DNA of 64,000 nt. Origin: Klebsiella oxytoca. GTDB lineage: Bacteria; Pseudomonadota; Gammaproteobacteria; Enterobacterales; Enterobacteriaceae. The notes under the pieces are model-generated. The model saw only the letters and a list, made by a program, of their open reading frames with translations, was not told the DNA's origin and ran no database searches. Each line of letters starts with the position of its first letter. Positions within the stretch are counted from its first letter, which is position 1. Of the stretch, positions 50,082-59,144 are shown piece after piece. Location: the NCBI RefSeq assembly GCF_009707385.1, contig NZ_CP046115.1:1736001-1800000 (forward strand), in the 5' to 3' direction. The translations under genes and the position numbers were made by a program.

Positions 50082-50831
50082 ATGCTTAAAAAAATATCCC
50101 ACTGTTTTATTTTAATTGTATCTTTTTTTATGTCTGTTGAAGCTTTGGCAGATGTCGCTATTAATGGAACAAGAATTGTTTTCAATGAAAAAGACAAAGA
50201 ATCCATTGTGCAATTAAAAAATAATGGCAAGAATCCTTATCTACTTCAGTTATGGATTGATGATGGCAACCCTAAATCCAGACCAGGTGAGGTAAAGGTG
50301 CCCTTTATGATCACCCCGCCTGTTGTTCGTATTGACCCTGATAAGGGGCAGGCAGTTAGAGTCATGTTTACTGGGGAAAATCTTCCGAATGATAGGGAAA
50401 CTTTGTTCTGGTTTAATATGCTGGAGATCCCGCCAAAGCCCACAAAGATGATTGAAGCAGGTTCTAATATCATGCAACTGGCATTTCGTACCAGGATAAA
50501 ATTATTTTATCGTCCTGCTAATCTCGAATATAGCGTACTAGAATCGTATAAAAAACTAATATTTAAGAGAAACGGTAATACTTTAAATATAAAAAATAAC
50601 TCTCCCTATTATATTACATTTAGGAGTATAGATTTTCGCAGGAAAAAAGATTCGGCGATAGCTGCCGCTGTTGAGCATTTTCCTCAACGAATGATTGCAC
50701 CTAAAGGAGAAATAAATCTCCAGTTAGTAACGAAGAAATCAGAACGGCTGGACGGTCTCACTCTATTTTACAGTGTGATCAACGATTATGGAGGAGAAAC
50801 AAGAAATGAGCAGTCGCTGCAAACTAAATAA
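50082..50831 (+). CDS. Periplasmic fimbrial chaperone (PapD-like), first copy
   Basis: 249 residues. Signal peptide ending ALA before DVAING. Subunit-binding Arg in GTRIVFNEKDKE and Lys in FRTRIKLFYRP, LLQLWIDDGNP, and FWFNMLEIPPKP define the FimC/PapD fold; the short F1-G1 loop points to the FGS class. ATG 50082 follows GAGG. The 3' end overlaps the usher start by 26 bases. Confidence 0.94.
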   Translation: MLKKISHCFILIVSFFMSVEALADVAINGTRIVFNEKDKESIVQLKNNGKNPYLLQLWIDDGNPKSRPGEVKVPFMITPPVVRIDPDKGQAVRVMFTGENLPNDRETLFWFNMLEIPPKPTKMIEAGSNIMQLAFRTRIKLFYRPANLEYSVLESYKKLIFKRNGNTLNIKNNSPYYITFRSIDFRRKKDSAIAAAVEHFPQRMIAPKGEINLQLVTKKSERLDGLTLFYSVINDYGGETRNEQSLQTK

Positions 50832-53349
50832 AATACACTCACCTTCAGTCTGTTTAAACCGGATAGCACAGTTTGTTATTTTATCAGTTATTATTCCTCA
50901 GGCAGTGGTAGCACGACAAAATGATGAGGTTTTTTTTAACAGAGAATTTTTGCGATCGGCTATTGATGTTAGTGCTTATACTCAGGGAAACCCGGTTGCT
51001 AGCGGAAATTATACTGTCGATCTTTATGTTAATGAAAAATGGAAAGGTCGTGTTGATGTTAAATTCGCCAAAGACGACCCACAGTCAGCGGTAGCTAAAC
51101 CTTGTTTTAATATCAAGTTAGTATCCATTGCTGGAATTGATTTGAATAAGATTAAATCTGAAACAATAGAAAGATTAAAGAAAGATGATGCGTGTGTACA
51201 TACTGAAGATATTTATCAGGACCTTATAACGAAATTTGATGTGGCTACTCAGCGTATTAATGTACAGTCTCCTCAGATCTATTTATTACGCTATGCTCGA
51301 GGCTATGTCAGCCCTGAACTCTGGGATCATGGGATTTCGGCGGCAATGCTGCAATATGATTATAATGCCTACCATTCTGATATGTCCGGCGCTGATTCTC
51401 TTTCGACCCAATACCTTGGGCTCAGAGGGGGAATAAATTGGGATGTTTGGCGCCTGCGTTATCGCGGCTCATTCAACTGGAGTGAAGGAAAAAATTGGGG
51501 CTATGATAACGCCAATATTTATGTTGAACGCGCTATCATTCCATTACGCAGTAAATTGGTTATGGGTGAGTCATCAACCGAGGGACAGGTCTTCGATAGT
51601 GTTGGATTCCGCGGTGTAATGATCGCCTCTGATGATCGTATGTATATGGATTCACAACGTGGTTATGCCCCTGTAATTAATGGCATAGCCAACACGAATG
51701 CTCTCATTCGCATTAGCCAGAGAGGCATGCGAATTTATGAGACAACTGTGCCACCTGGCCCCTTCACTATTGATGACCTATATCCTACAGGCACAGGTGG
51801 TGATTTGCTGGTCACAATAAAAGAGGCAGATGGAAGCGAACGTAGCTTCACTGTAACTTATGCTTCAATTGCTGAACTGTTACGTCCGGGAATTACTCGC
51901 TATACCTTGATGGGCGGGCGCTATCATAATACATCTGTAAATGAAGAACCTTACATCATGATGGGAACTCTTCGTCATGGATTTTCTAATCTCATTACAG
52001 GTTATTCTGGTGTACTGGGTGGTGAGGATTACCAGTCGATTGCGGGAGGAGGAGCACTAAATACCTCTTTTGGCGCTATTTCAGCGGATATCACTCATGC
52101 ACGTAGTACCTTTAGCGATGACCGTAAGCGAGAAGGTCAGAGTATTCGCTTCTCTTTCGCTAAAATATTGCCAGTGGTGAATACTAACGTTACGCTTGCG
52201 AGTTATCGTTATTCTAGTTCAGGTTATTATAGTATTGATGACGCGATGATAATGCGTGATGGTCAGCAGCGTAACTATAGTTGGTTCAACGATACTATTA
52301 ACCGTAAGAACCGTATACAAATTAGCGCAACGCAAGCTATAAGTGATGCCTGGGGGAGCCTTAATTTAAGCGCAAGTACTCAGGATTATTGGAACAGAAG
52401 TGGCCAAGATACGGAATATCAGTTTGGCTATACAAATGCATTCAAGTATTTCAATCTGAATATAAATGGTAGTAGAACACGCGATCTGATGAAGGATAAG
52501 TGGGATAATAAGATTGCGATTGGAATTTCCTTACCACTTGGTGAAAGTAGTCGTTCGGCTTATCTCAATTCGACTTATATTCAAGAACGCGATCACCAGG
52601 GAATTCAAAACTCTATTGCCGGAACCACAGGCAATAATAGGCAGTTTACTTATAATGCATTTAGTAATGTTGACCATTATAAGCAAAATGGTACTAAAAA
52701 AACCGGGGGACTAGGCGGTAACTGGACATCGCCATGGAGTAGTATTGGCGCTAATGTTTCAGCCGGAAGTGGTTATCAGCAGTATGGAATGAACTTATCT
52801 GGTGGTGTCGTAGCGTGGCAAAATGGGATTGTACTCACTCCTGTAATGGGCGATACAGTAGCAATTATTGAGGCTGATGTAGCTGCTGGGGCAAGAATAG
52901 CTAATAACAATAGCCTGAGTTTAAATCGCTACGGTAAGGCAGCGGTACCATATTTAACGCCGTATCGTCAGAATACTATTGAACTCGACCCGAAAGGCTT
53001 ATCGAATGATGTTTCGCTCGAAGTGACCAGCCAGAATATCGTGCCAACGGCAGGGGCTGTAGTATTGATGAAGTATAAGACCGATGTCGGTCATTCTCTT
53101 CTTCTTACATTAAGTCACCCTTCAGAGGAATTACCGTTTGGCTCTGCGATCATGGATGAAAACAATCGTCCTGTCGGCTATGTCACACAAGGCGGGGAGG
53201 CTTTCGTTAGAGTTAAAAATGAAACTGGAAAACTCCATGTAATATGGGGAGAAAAAGGTCAACAAACTTGTTCATTTGCTTACGCACTTCCTGCTAAATC
53301 GGTAGGAACAGGCGTTGGTTTGCCACAAGCTCATGCAGTTTGCCAATAA
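50806..53349 (+). CDS. Outer-membrane fimbrial usher
   Basis: 847 residues from ATG 50806 (GGAGGAG upstream; ATG 50788 is an alternative). N-terminal chaperone-binding domain (FNREFLRSAIDVSAYTQGNPVASGNYTVDLY split over residues ~30-60), a 24-strand barrel with plug, and C-terminal domains with AVVLMKYKTDVGH, PFGSAIMDENNRPVGYV and the terminal Cys pair. The family signature GFRGVMIASDDRM is present. Full length for FimD-type ushers (about 830-880). Confidence 0.95.
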   Translation: MSSRCKLNKIHSPSVCLNRIAQFVILSVIIPQAVVARQNDEVFFNREFLRSAIDVSAYTQGNPVASGNYTVDLYVNEKWKGRVDVKFAKDDPQSAVAKPCFNIKLVSIAGIDLNKIKSETIERLKKDDACVHTEDIYQDLITKFDVATQRINVQSPQIYLLRYARGYVSPELWDHGISAAMLQYDYNAYHSDMSGADSLSTQYLGLRGGINWDVWRLRYRGSFNWSEGKNWGYDNANIYVERAIIPLRSKLVMGESSTEGQVFDSVGFRGVMIASDDRMYMDSQRGYAPVINGIANTNALIRISQRGMRIYETTVPPGPFTIDDLYPTGTGGDLLVTIKEADGSERSFTVTYASIAELLRPGITRYTLMGGRYHNTSVNEEPYIMMGTLRHGFSNLITGYSGVLGGEDYQSIAGGGALNTSFGAISADITHARSTFSDDRKREGQSIRFSFAKILPVVNTNVTLASYRYSSSGYYSIDDAMIMRDGQQRNYSWFNDTINRKNRIQISATQAISDAWGSLNLSASTQDYWNRSGQDTEYQFGYTNAFKYFNLNINGSRTRDLMKDKWDNKIAIGISLPLGESSRSAYLNSTYIQERDHQGIQNSIAGTTGNNRQFTYNAFSNVDHYKQNGTKKTGGLGGNWTSPWSSIGANVSAGSGYQQYGMNLSGGVVAWQNGIVLTPVMGDTVAIIEADVAAGARIANNNSLSLNRYGKAAVPYLTPYRQNTIELDPKGLSNDVSLEVTSQNIVPTAGAVVLMKYKTDVGHSLLLTLSHPSEELPFGSAIMDENNRPVGYVTQGGEAFVRVKNETGKLHVIWGEKGQQTCSFAYALPAKSVGTGVGLPQAHAVCQ

Positions 53350-53364
53350 CAGGAGAAGTGCATA

Positions 53365-54453
53365 ATGGTAAAAATAGTTCACATTTGGGTTCTGCACTTA
53401 TTTGTCTTAGCTGGTGCTATTGGAAATGCAAAAGCTGATGGTACTTGGGTTAACTGCAAGAGAACCAGCGGTTACTATCAATATTTTGATTCTACCACTG
53501 TACAAGTTGGTAAAGATGCCGATGTTGGAGATTTGCTGGGCAACTGGATGACTTCATCCAATCCTACTGCATGGACTTGCGAACATGTGAGCAATTATAA
53601 AAGTTATACGGTACCTATGGCGGTTCAGGGATATCCTCCCTACCGTGTTTGGGGAACAATGCAGATCGACGGCCAAACTTATAACGTTTATGACACGGTA
53701 GTAAAGGATGGGTTAGGTTATGTGGCACGTTGGCGCTATACCGTTAAAGGTCAGATGAGCGATTGGTATCCGTTAACCGTTGCTAATGGGATTTATCAAA
53801 CGCCCTCGCAATTATTTAATGTTAGTGACGACGATGCCGGCTCCTGGAATATCGGTGTTGATGTACAGGTTAGGTTTGTGAAAACAAAGGCATCATTAAG
53901 GGCCGGTTCAACCGCAGTTTTCGATCCAATGTATATGCGACATTATCAGACCTACGGTGGTTCAAACTCTGTTGGTAGTGGTACATATATGATTGCACAG
54001 TTTCGTGCCGGAGGATTAGTTATCTCGACAACAGGAGGGACTTGTACAACTTCTGATGTTAATGTGAATCTTCCGCCAGCTAGTCGTGCAAGTTTTACCG
54101 GAATAGGTTACACCACATCAAGGAAAAATTTCGATTTGGTGTTCACTGAGTGTCCGGCTGGATTAGCCAGTATTAGTTATCTCTTTACGCCAACAACGGC
54201 AATACTTGATAACTCTCAGGGGCTGTTCGCTATCAGCTCTACATCCACTGCAAGTGGTGTCGGAATTCAATTGTTAAATGATCAGGATGTTCCATTATCG
54301 TTTAATACCTCATATCTGTTAACGGATTATGATCCCACGGTAGATAATGCAACTTATAAAATTCCATTGCGGGCAGGATTGTATCAAACGGAAGCTAATG
54401 TTTCTCCAGGAGGAATTAATGGTGCTGTTACTTTTACCTTGAGTTATAAATAA
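53365..54453 (+). CDS. Fimbrial tip adhesin (two-domain)
   Basis: 362 residues: signal peptide ending AKA, an N-terminal domain of about 200 residues (DGTWVNCKRTSGYYQYFDST, HVSNYKSYTVP) with no sequence I recognise as a known lectin, and a C-terminal pilin domain (STTGGTCTTSDVNVNLPP, FTECPAGLASISY, GAVTFTLSYK). Length and layout match FimH-like tip adhesins. The receptor is unknown. Confidence 0.88.
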   Translation: MVKIVHIWVLHLFVLAGAIGNAKADGTWVNCKRTSGYYQYFDSTTVQVGKDADVGDLLGNWMTSSNPTAWTCEHVSNYKSYTVPMAVQGYPPYRVWGTMQIDGQTYNVYDTVVKDGLGYVARWRYTVKGQMSDWYPLTVANGIYQTPSQLFNVSDDDAGSWNIGVDVQVRFVKTKASLRAGSTAVFDPMYMRHYQTYGGSNSVGSGTYMIAQFRAGGLVISTTGGTCTTSDVNVNLPPASRASFTGIGYTTSRKNFDLVFTECPAGLASISYLFTPTTAILDNSQGLFAISSTSTASGVGIQLLNDQDVPLSFNTSYLLTDYDPTVDNATYKIPLRAGLYQTEANVSPGGINGAVTFTLSYK

Positions 54454-54476
54454 AGTTATTATCAGGAAATTGTATT

Positions 54477-55202
54477 ATGGTCTTCTCCGCTAAAATTCTA
54501 TTTGCCATGTTATTATTATCTTTTTGTTCGTTGGTATACGCTGCGACGTATATTAATTTTACTCGACTTATTTTAAATGAAACTGAGCGGGAAGTGACAT
54601 TTCAGATTAAAAATGAAGGTGATAATGCAGTTCTCATGCAGCTATGGATCGACAGAGATAATATAATGGATAAGCCTGAGGTGATAAAAACACCATTTTT
54701 GGTCTCACCTCCGGTATTCCGTCTGGACGGGAAAGAATCGCGCATTATCCGACTGCAGTTTATTGATGACAAAAATCTATTAACAAAGAATACAGAGTCT
54801 TTATTTTGGCTGAATGCGTTAGAAATCCCACGAAAAGCCAAGGGGAAAGAGGGAGCGGCTTTATTACAGGTTGCTTTTCGTACGCGGATAAAGGTTTTTT
54901 ATCGCCCGCTAGCATTGGCGCAACTTAACACCGAGCAACAGTTAAAGAATATTAATGTTCTAAAAATAAGCTGTGATGATAAATATTGTATCCGGATAGA
55001 AAATAGAACGCCATTTCATTATTCACTATTGAAAGTTACGCTAACCAACGGTAAAGAGATAAATGATTTGCCTCAAGATGGTATGATATTACCTTATTCA
55101 TTTATGGATATATCATCAGAAAAAATAGTGGGAACAAATCAAGATATAAAATCCTTAACCTGGATAGATGATTTTGGCGTAGAGCGAATTAGCTTGAGAT
55201 AA
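54477..55202 (+). CDS. Periplasmic fimbrial chaperone, second copy
   Basis: 241 residues; signal peptide MVFSAKILFAMLLLSFCSLVYA. Same fold motifs as the first (TRLILNETEREVTF, LMQLWIDRDN, FWLNALEIPRKAKG, FRTRIKVFYRP) but clearly diverged. Two Cys (SCDDKYC) in the second domain are unusual for FimC-like proteins. Probably specialised for the adhesin encoded just upstream. Confidence 0.92.
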   Translation: MVFSAKILFAMLLLSFCSLVYAATYINFTRLILNETEREVTFQIKNEGDNAVLMQLWIDRDNIMDKPEVIKTPFLVSPPVFRLDGKESRIIRLQFIDDKNLLTKNTESLFWLNALEIPRKAKGKEGAALLQVAFRTRIKVFYRPLALAQLNTEQQLKNINVLKISCDDKYCIRIENRTPFHYSLLKVTLTNGKEINDLPQDGMILPYSFMDISSEKIVGTNQDIKSLTWIDDFGVERISLR

Positions 55203-55218
55203 TGAGAGGGATAAGACT

Positions 55219-55896
55219 ATGTTGGGATTTAACTCATCATTACTACGCTATAAATTTATCTATCTGACAAAGAATGTGTATGATGGAATTGCAGTTCATT
55301 CGATTTTTAAAGAATTACTTTTTTCATCTGCATTAAAAAATGAATTGCAGGAAGATATACCTTTTCATCTTATTGATAAATATTTAAATTTTATTCCCTT
55401 CTCGTTGAAAAATTTTGATATCAGCAAGGCAAGTAGTAAATCTTTTGAAAATGATGTTATTTTTTCTGTTAAATGGCTGGGTGATAAAAGAGTCGTATTT
55501 AGCAATGTTTTATTTTTTGTTGATATGTATAGTCTTGATAAAACTTCTATGTTACATCTGGGGGGGCGGAACGATCTTTCAGTGATTAAAGAACGGATGG
55601 AAATTTTCTTAACTCACTGCCATGCTGTCATTACGAAAAATAAAAAAAAGTATAATAATTGCTTTCTCTTTACCTTACGAGAACAACAAATAGTTTACCA
55701 TCTGCTGGAAGGACTATCTGTTAAAGAGATATCGCGTGAACTGGGCGTCAGCAACAAACTAATTTATAGAGATCAGGATACCTTAGTGCGTAAACTGATA
55801 ATGCAACAGGATCCTGTTCTGTACCGGCGGCTGAGAAACCTTGCTCTGTTACGCGAAAAAAAGGAGCTGGTTGCACACCAACGGCCATCTGTGTAA
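55219..55896 (+). CDS. LuxR-type HTH regulator at the end of the fimbrial operon
   Basis: 225 residues. The C-terminal GerE/LuxR HTH is clear (FTLREQQIVYHLLEGLSVKEI, SRELGVSNKLIYRDQDTLVRKL, about residues 150-200). The N-terminal half has no recognised receiver phospho-site. AT-rich codon usage matches the fimbrial genes. It starts 16 bases after the second chaperone gene and is likely an operon-specific regulator. Confidence 0.85.
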   Translation: MLGFNSSLLRYKFIYLTKNVYDGIAVHSIFKELLFSSALKNELQEDIPFHLIDKYLNFIPFSLKNFDISKASSKSFENDVIFSVKWLGDKRVVFSNVLFFVDMYSLDKTSMLHLGGRNDLSVIKERMEIFLTHCHAVITKNKKKYNNCFLFTLREQQIVYHLLEGLSVKEISRELGVSNKLIYRDQDTLVRKLIMQQDPVLYRRLRNLALLREKKELVAHQRPSV

Positions 55897-56387
55897 TCAA
55901 AATTATTAGTGAGATGGTGACTACAAAAATATTAAGTAGAGAGTAAGTTTAAAACACTACGGCAACATTTTTGTAGGCCAGCATCTTCGAAGATTCAGAG
56001 CAGTCTTTCACTTCGTTTCAAGCGTGTTGTCAGCCCAGGCAGGACCATATGAATTATGGTTCTGCCTGGGCTGTATCAGGAAAATTCCAGAATATTCGCA
56101 TACTCTTCGTATGCAAAATATTCCACTTCCACGAACGTTTTGTATTTTTTAGTACGTTATATAGGCTCCATATCGCAGAGGATGGAGACTCTGTACTGGC
56201 ACGAGTAGTGGAAGCAATAGCATCCCTGTGATGATGGCTTTGTTTACATTAAGCTGCTATATAGTTATCTTCGATGTCAGATAAAAGACCTTGAGCTATT
56301 TACAAGATCATATTCCCTGAATATATTTAATCTTCAGGGAATATATAGTAACGCTGACTCCGAATTGCTTATCTTTATTTAACTACT
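55897..56387. other. Gap between fimbrial operon and ariR
   Basis: No convincing gene. Contains the 19-bp-stem hairpin at 56031-56073. A 60-codon frame (56049-56231) starts in the hairpin and has no homology I recognise. The ariR operon ends at 56388. Confidence 0.55.
56031..56073. repeat. Long inverted repeat with 19-bp stem
   Basis: The arms 56031-56049 (begins CAGCCCAGGCAG) and 56055-56073 (ends CTGCCTGGGCTG) pair along their full length with one G-U pair and a 5-base loop TGAAT. It is GC-richer than its surroundings. No U-run follows, so function is open: operon-end stabiliser, small RNA end, or a mobile-element remnant. Confidence 0.8.
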
Positions 56388-56669
56388 TTAGATATCGTCC
56401 ATGGTGTAGCTTACGACAATTTCCAGAGTTTTGCGGATAACGTCCGCCGTGACGACATCGCTGGTGGTTTCCAGGGCAGTAATCAACCAAAGAATAATGG
56501 CCTTGTTGCTGAGATGCCCCTCAGATTCAAGGATGCTGCTGATAGCCAGCGACATTACCGCTGATTCATCAATCAGTCTGTCGCCTGCGTTGCGGAAATA
56601 TTCAGAGAGTGCGGTATCGTTCAGGCCTGCGTAAATATCTGATTGCTGATGCATAGTCTGTCTCATCAT
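56388..56669 (-). CDS. ariR: Biofilm and acid-resistance regulator AriR (YmgB)
   Basis: 93 residues. The C-terminal half is almost the E. coli AriR sequence (NKAIILWLITALETTSDV, ADVIRKTLEIVVSYTMDDI). A small all-helical dimeric protein of the YcgZ/YmgA/AriR connector group that acts via the Rcs phosphorelay to affect biofilm and colanic acid. Third gene of the minus-strand ycgZ operon. Start could also be at 56654 (MHQQ). Confidence 0.88.
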   Translation of the reverse strand: MMRQTMHQQSDIYAGLNDTALSEYFRNAGDRLIDESAVMSLAISSILESEGHLSNKAIILWLITALETTSDVVTADVIRKTLEIVVSYTMDDI

Positions 56670-56708
56670 ATTCTCTACTTTGTTAATTAACGAATAGACC
56701 GTTAATGG

Positions 56709-57014
56709 TCAGTGTATTTTATGGGTACCAGACTGCCGGGAAGAACCCAATAAAGATTTGGGATCATTCCAGTCATTCTTAGCGTCTGAAGTACCCAGAG
56801 GCGTTTTCTTACCACGGTGGGCTACCATATTATTAATTTCATCAATAATACGCCCAATTGCATCCCGCCGCTTTTTATCCGCTTCCCCAGTCAGCATCGC
56901 CTGGAGCTTATTTACCAGAGCCTGAGTAGTAATCGGCCCCTTATTTTTGAGCAGAGAGAGGACAGCCTCCCCGATCAACGAATCTGTTAATGGATCAAAA
57001 TCACCGCTATTCAT
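56709..57014 (-). CDS. ymgA: YmgA-like connector protein
   Basis: About 101 residues from ATG 57014 (an upstream ATG at 57044 is possible). Helical segment IGEAVLSLLKNKGPITTQALVNKLQAML resembles E. coli YmgA, and the tail ending THKIH resembles YmgA's NRIH. It lies between ycgZ and ariR as in E. coli. Identity rests on position and partial similarity. Confidence 0.75.
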   Translation of the reverse strand: MNSGDFDPLTDSLIGEAVLSLLKNKGPITTQALVNKLQAMLTGEADKKRRDAIGRIIDEINNMVAHRGKKTPLGTSDAKNDWNDPKSLLGSSRQSGTHKIH

Positions 57015-57150
57015 AACTGTATCTCTGATTATCGTCATCTCCATGACTGGGAATTTAGTGCCAGGCCGGTAATCTGTACAAGATTTTGACCCATCCCTTA
57101 TGTTTCCTCATTCAGTAACGACTTAAATCACCAGATAACCGGCAGAACGC

Positions 57151-57396
57151 TTAGTCCTGATTCTCAAATAAGAGACCGATCAGCGTTTGATAGTGGTTTT
57201 CTTCTTCAGGTTGAGAAGCCACTTCAAGACGGCTCAGCAGTTTTGTACACAGGGACTTACGATTCAGATTCCGTCCTTCATTAAGGATATCCATTACAAT
57301 TTGCCCTAATGTTTCCTGCTGTGAAGGCAATGAAGCTTTATTGAAGTACTGGGCAATAGCGTTAGCCGTGTCAGGAATGTAACCGTTCTGCTGCAT
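57151..57396 (-). CDS. ycgZ: Two-component connector protein YcgZ
   Basis: 81 residues: AIAQYFNKASLPSQQETLGQ, ILNEGRNLNRKSLCTKLLSRLE and YQTLIGLLFE match E. coli YcgZ closely. AGGAG sits 6 bases before the ATG. First gene of the operon repressed by BluR and induced by blue light and cold in E. coli. Confidence 0.93.
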   Translation of the reverse strand: MQQNGYIPDTANAIAQYFNKASLPSQQETLGQIVMDILNEGRNLNRKSLCTKLLSRLEVASQPEEENHYQTLIGLLFENQD

Positions 57397-57439
57397 ATGT
57401 GCTCCTGTTAGTTCAATCGTCAGTAAACTTGTGATTAAA

Positions 57440-57586
57440 GTTATACAATGATCGGTAACTTGTACATAGAAAATGAAAAAAATATGTTAGTTTTTTTAAA
57501 TATTATCATATCTAATTGATTTTAATGGATTTAATTTTTTGAAAAATGAGGGGGTAGTAAAGATGTGAGATGTACGGTTTGTACAG
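57440..57586. promoter_or_regulatory. TGTACA-type sites in the ycgZ-bluF divergent region
   Basis: GTTATACAA (57440-57448) and TTGTACATA (57460-57468) form an inverted pair 44 bases before ycgZ; a second cluster TGTACGGTTTGTACA lies at 57571-57585. The pattern is of the MlrA/BluR (MerR-like) operator type, with TGTACA cores. BluR binding is inferred. Confidence 0.6.
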
Positions 57587-57731
57587 GTGTGGCGATCGGC
57601 GAGAAGGCCAGTCAAATGAGGATGTTAACGCCATTTATTTATCTGTAAATCTGTCAGTTTTACACGACTTAAGGGAATAGACCTGCTACTGTAATATCTC
57701 AATTGCTTTTATCTCTTCTGTTGGAAATTTC

Positions 57732-58955
57732 ATGCTCACTACCATCATTTATCGCAGTCATATCTGTGACAATGTGTCAATTAAATCGCTCGAAAGCATG
57801 GTTGCTGCAGCAAATGTAAAAAATGGTCAGGAAGAAGTGTCGGGTATTTTGCTTTTTAACGGCACCCATTTTTTTCAACTATTAGAAGGGCCTGAAGAGA
57901 AGGTTGAAGATATTTATCACCGTATCTGTGAAGACCGACGCCATCATAATCTTGTCGAGCTACTAAGAGATCATGGCCCGTCTCGTCGATTTGGCAAAAT
58001 AGGTATGGAACTCTTTGATTTACGAGAGTATGACCGAGATGAAGTTTTGCAAATTGTGCTTGATAAAGGAACCACTAAATATCAGCTAACTTATGATGAC
58101 AGAGCGCTCCATTTTTTCCGTACTTTTGTAGAAGCCACGGAAAAGGAAAATTATTATGAAATTCCTGCGGCAGAAAGCTGGGATTTTGTCACTGAGGGTT
58201 CCGCCTTTTATCCGGAAGCTCCGCTGCAACAGGAAGAGTGCAGTTTCGCATTTCAGCCGGTTATCGACCCGTTTGCGAAAGAAATTGTCTCTTTTGAAGC
58301 GCTACTGCGTACCACTTCCGGTGAATCACCTGCGGTTTATTTTGATGGCGTACCGCGAGAAGATATTTACTGGACGGATCTCCACAGCAAGCGAATAGCG
58401 TTTGCTATGGCGGGGCGTTTGCGTCTGCGTGGACGCACATTGTCAATTAATCTTCTGCCAATGACTCTGGTACATGTCCCCGAAGCAGTGGAATTTCTTT
58501 TAGCTGAAATTAAAGCGAATGGTCTGATTTCAGAGCAGATTATTGTTGAGTTCACCGAAAGCGAAGCGATTTCCCGCATTGATGAATTCACCGATTCTGT
58601 TCGTAGACTTAAGTCTGCGGGTATTCGTGTGGCTATCGATCACTTTGGGGCCGGGTTTGCCGGACTTTTGCTGTTGGCCCAGTTTCAGCCGGACCGTATT
58701 AAGATTAATCGCCAGCTGGTTAAAGATATCCATAAGCACGGCCCCAGGCAGGCTATCGTGCAGGCCATCATTAAATGTTGTAACTCGCTGGAAATTGCCA
58801 TTTCAGCGGTGGGTATTGAACGACCGGAAGAGTGGATGTGGCTGGAGTCGGCTGGCATTACCCATTTCCAGGGGAATTTGTTTGCCAGCCCGTGTCTGGG
58901 AGGTATTCCAGCGGTATCGTGGCCCGAGAAAAAATCATCCTGGGGTATTCTTTAA
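57732..58955 (+). CDS. bluF: BLUF-EAL blue-light sensor BluF
   Basis: 407 residues. BLUF flavin domain 1-95: Tyr7 (TTIIYRSH), Asn31 region and Gln49 (NGTHFFQLLEG). The C-terminal EAL domain keeps FEALLR, but the metal-binding DDFG is DHFG (IDHFGAGFAG) and the catalytic Glu of the later AEGVE motif is lost (AVGIE), so c-di-GMP hydrolysis is unlikely. This is the E. coli BluF state, unlike the active Klebsiella BlrP1. In E. coli it binds BluR in blue light and releases it from DNA. Confidence 0.95.
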   Translation: MLTTIIYRSHICDNVSIKSLESMVAAANVKNGQEEVSGILLFNGTHFFQLLEGPEEKVEDIYHRICEDRRHHNLVELLRDHGPSRRFGKIGMELFDLREYDRDEVLQIVLDKGTTKYQLTYDDRALHFFRTFVEATEKENYYEIPAAESWDFVTEGSAFYPEAPLQQEECSFAFQPVIDPFAKEIVSFEALLRTTSGESPAVYFDGVPREDIYWTDLHSKRIAFAMAGRLRLRGRTLSINLLPMTLVHVPEAVEFLLAEIKANGLISEQIIVEFTESEAISRIDEFTDSVRRLKSAGIRVAIDHFGAGFAGLLLLAQFQPDRIKINRQLVKDIHKHGPRQAIVQAIIKCCNSLEIAISAVGIERPEEWMWLESAGITHFQGNLFASPCLGGIPAVSWPEKKSSWGIL

Positions 58956-59062
58956 ATTTCATGCGGTACCGAGTGCGTAGTTACGCTGTAAGGTCCGTAC
59001 AGAATGGTAAAATGCTTCATCCTTTTTGACCTATACATTAGCGCCCGACCTGTTATATTTTA

Positions 59063-59090
59063 ACTGTACAAGAAAAGTTAATTGTACAAC
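59063..59090. promoter_or_regulatory. TTGTACA inverted pair upstream of bluR
   Basis: ACTGTACAA (59063-59071), 10-base spacer, TTGTACAAC (59082-59090), 55 bases before the bluR ATG. Likely BluR autoregulatory site or an MlrA-like site. Confidence 0.6.
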
Positions 59091-59144
59091 CCGCCTGAAT
59101 TGGTTAATTTAGTCAGGAAAGTATTATCAGGTTAGAGGGTGCTA

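Noticed and set aside
56049..56231. 60-codon frame after the long inverted repeat
   Set aside because: Starts within the hairpin, no good ribosome site, no similarity known.
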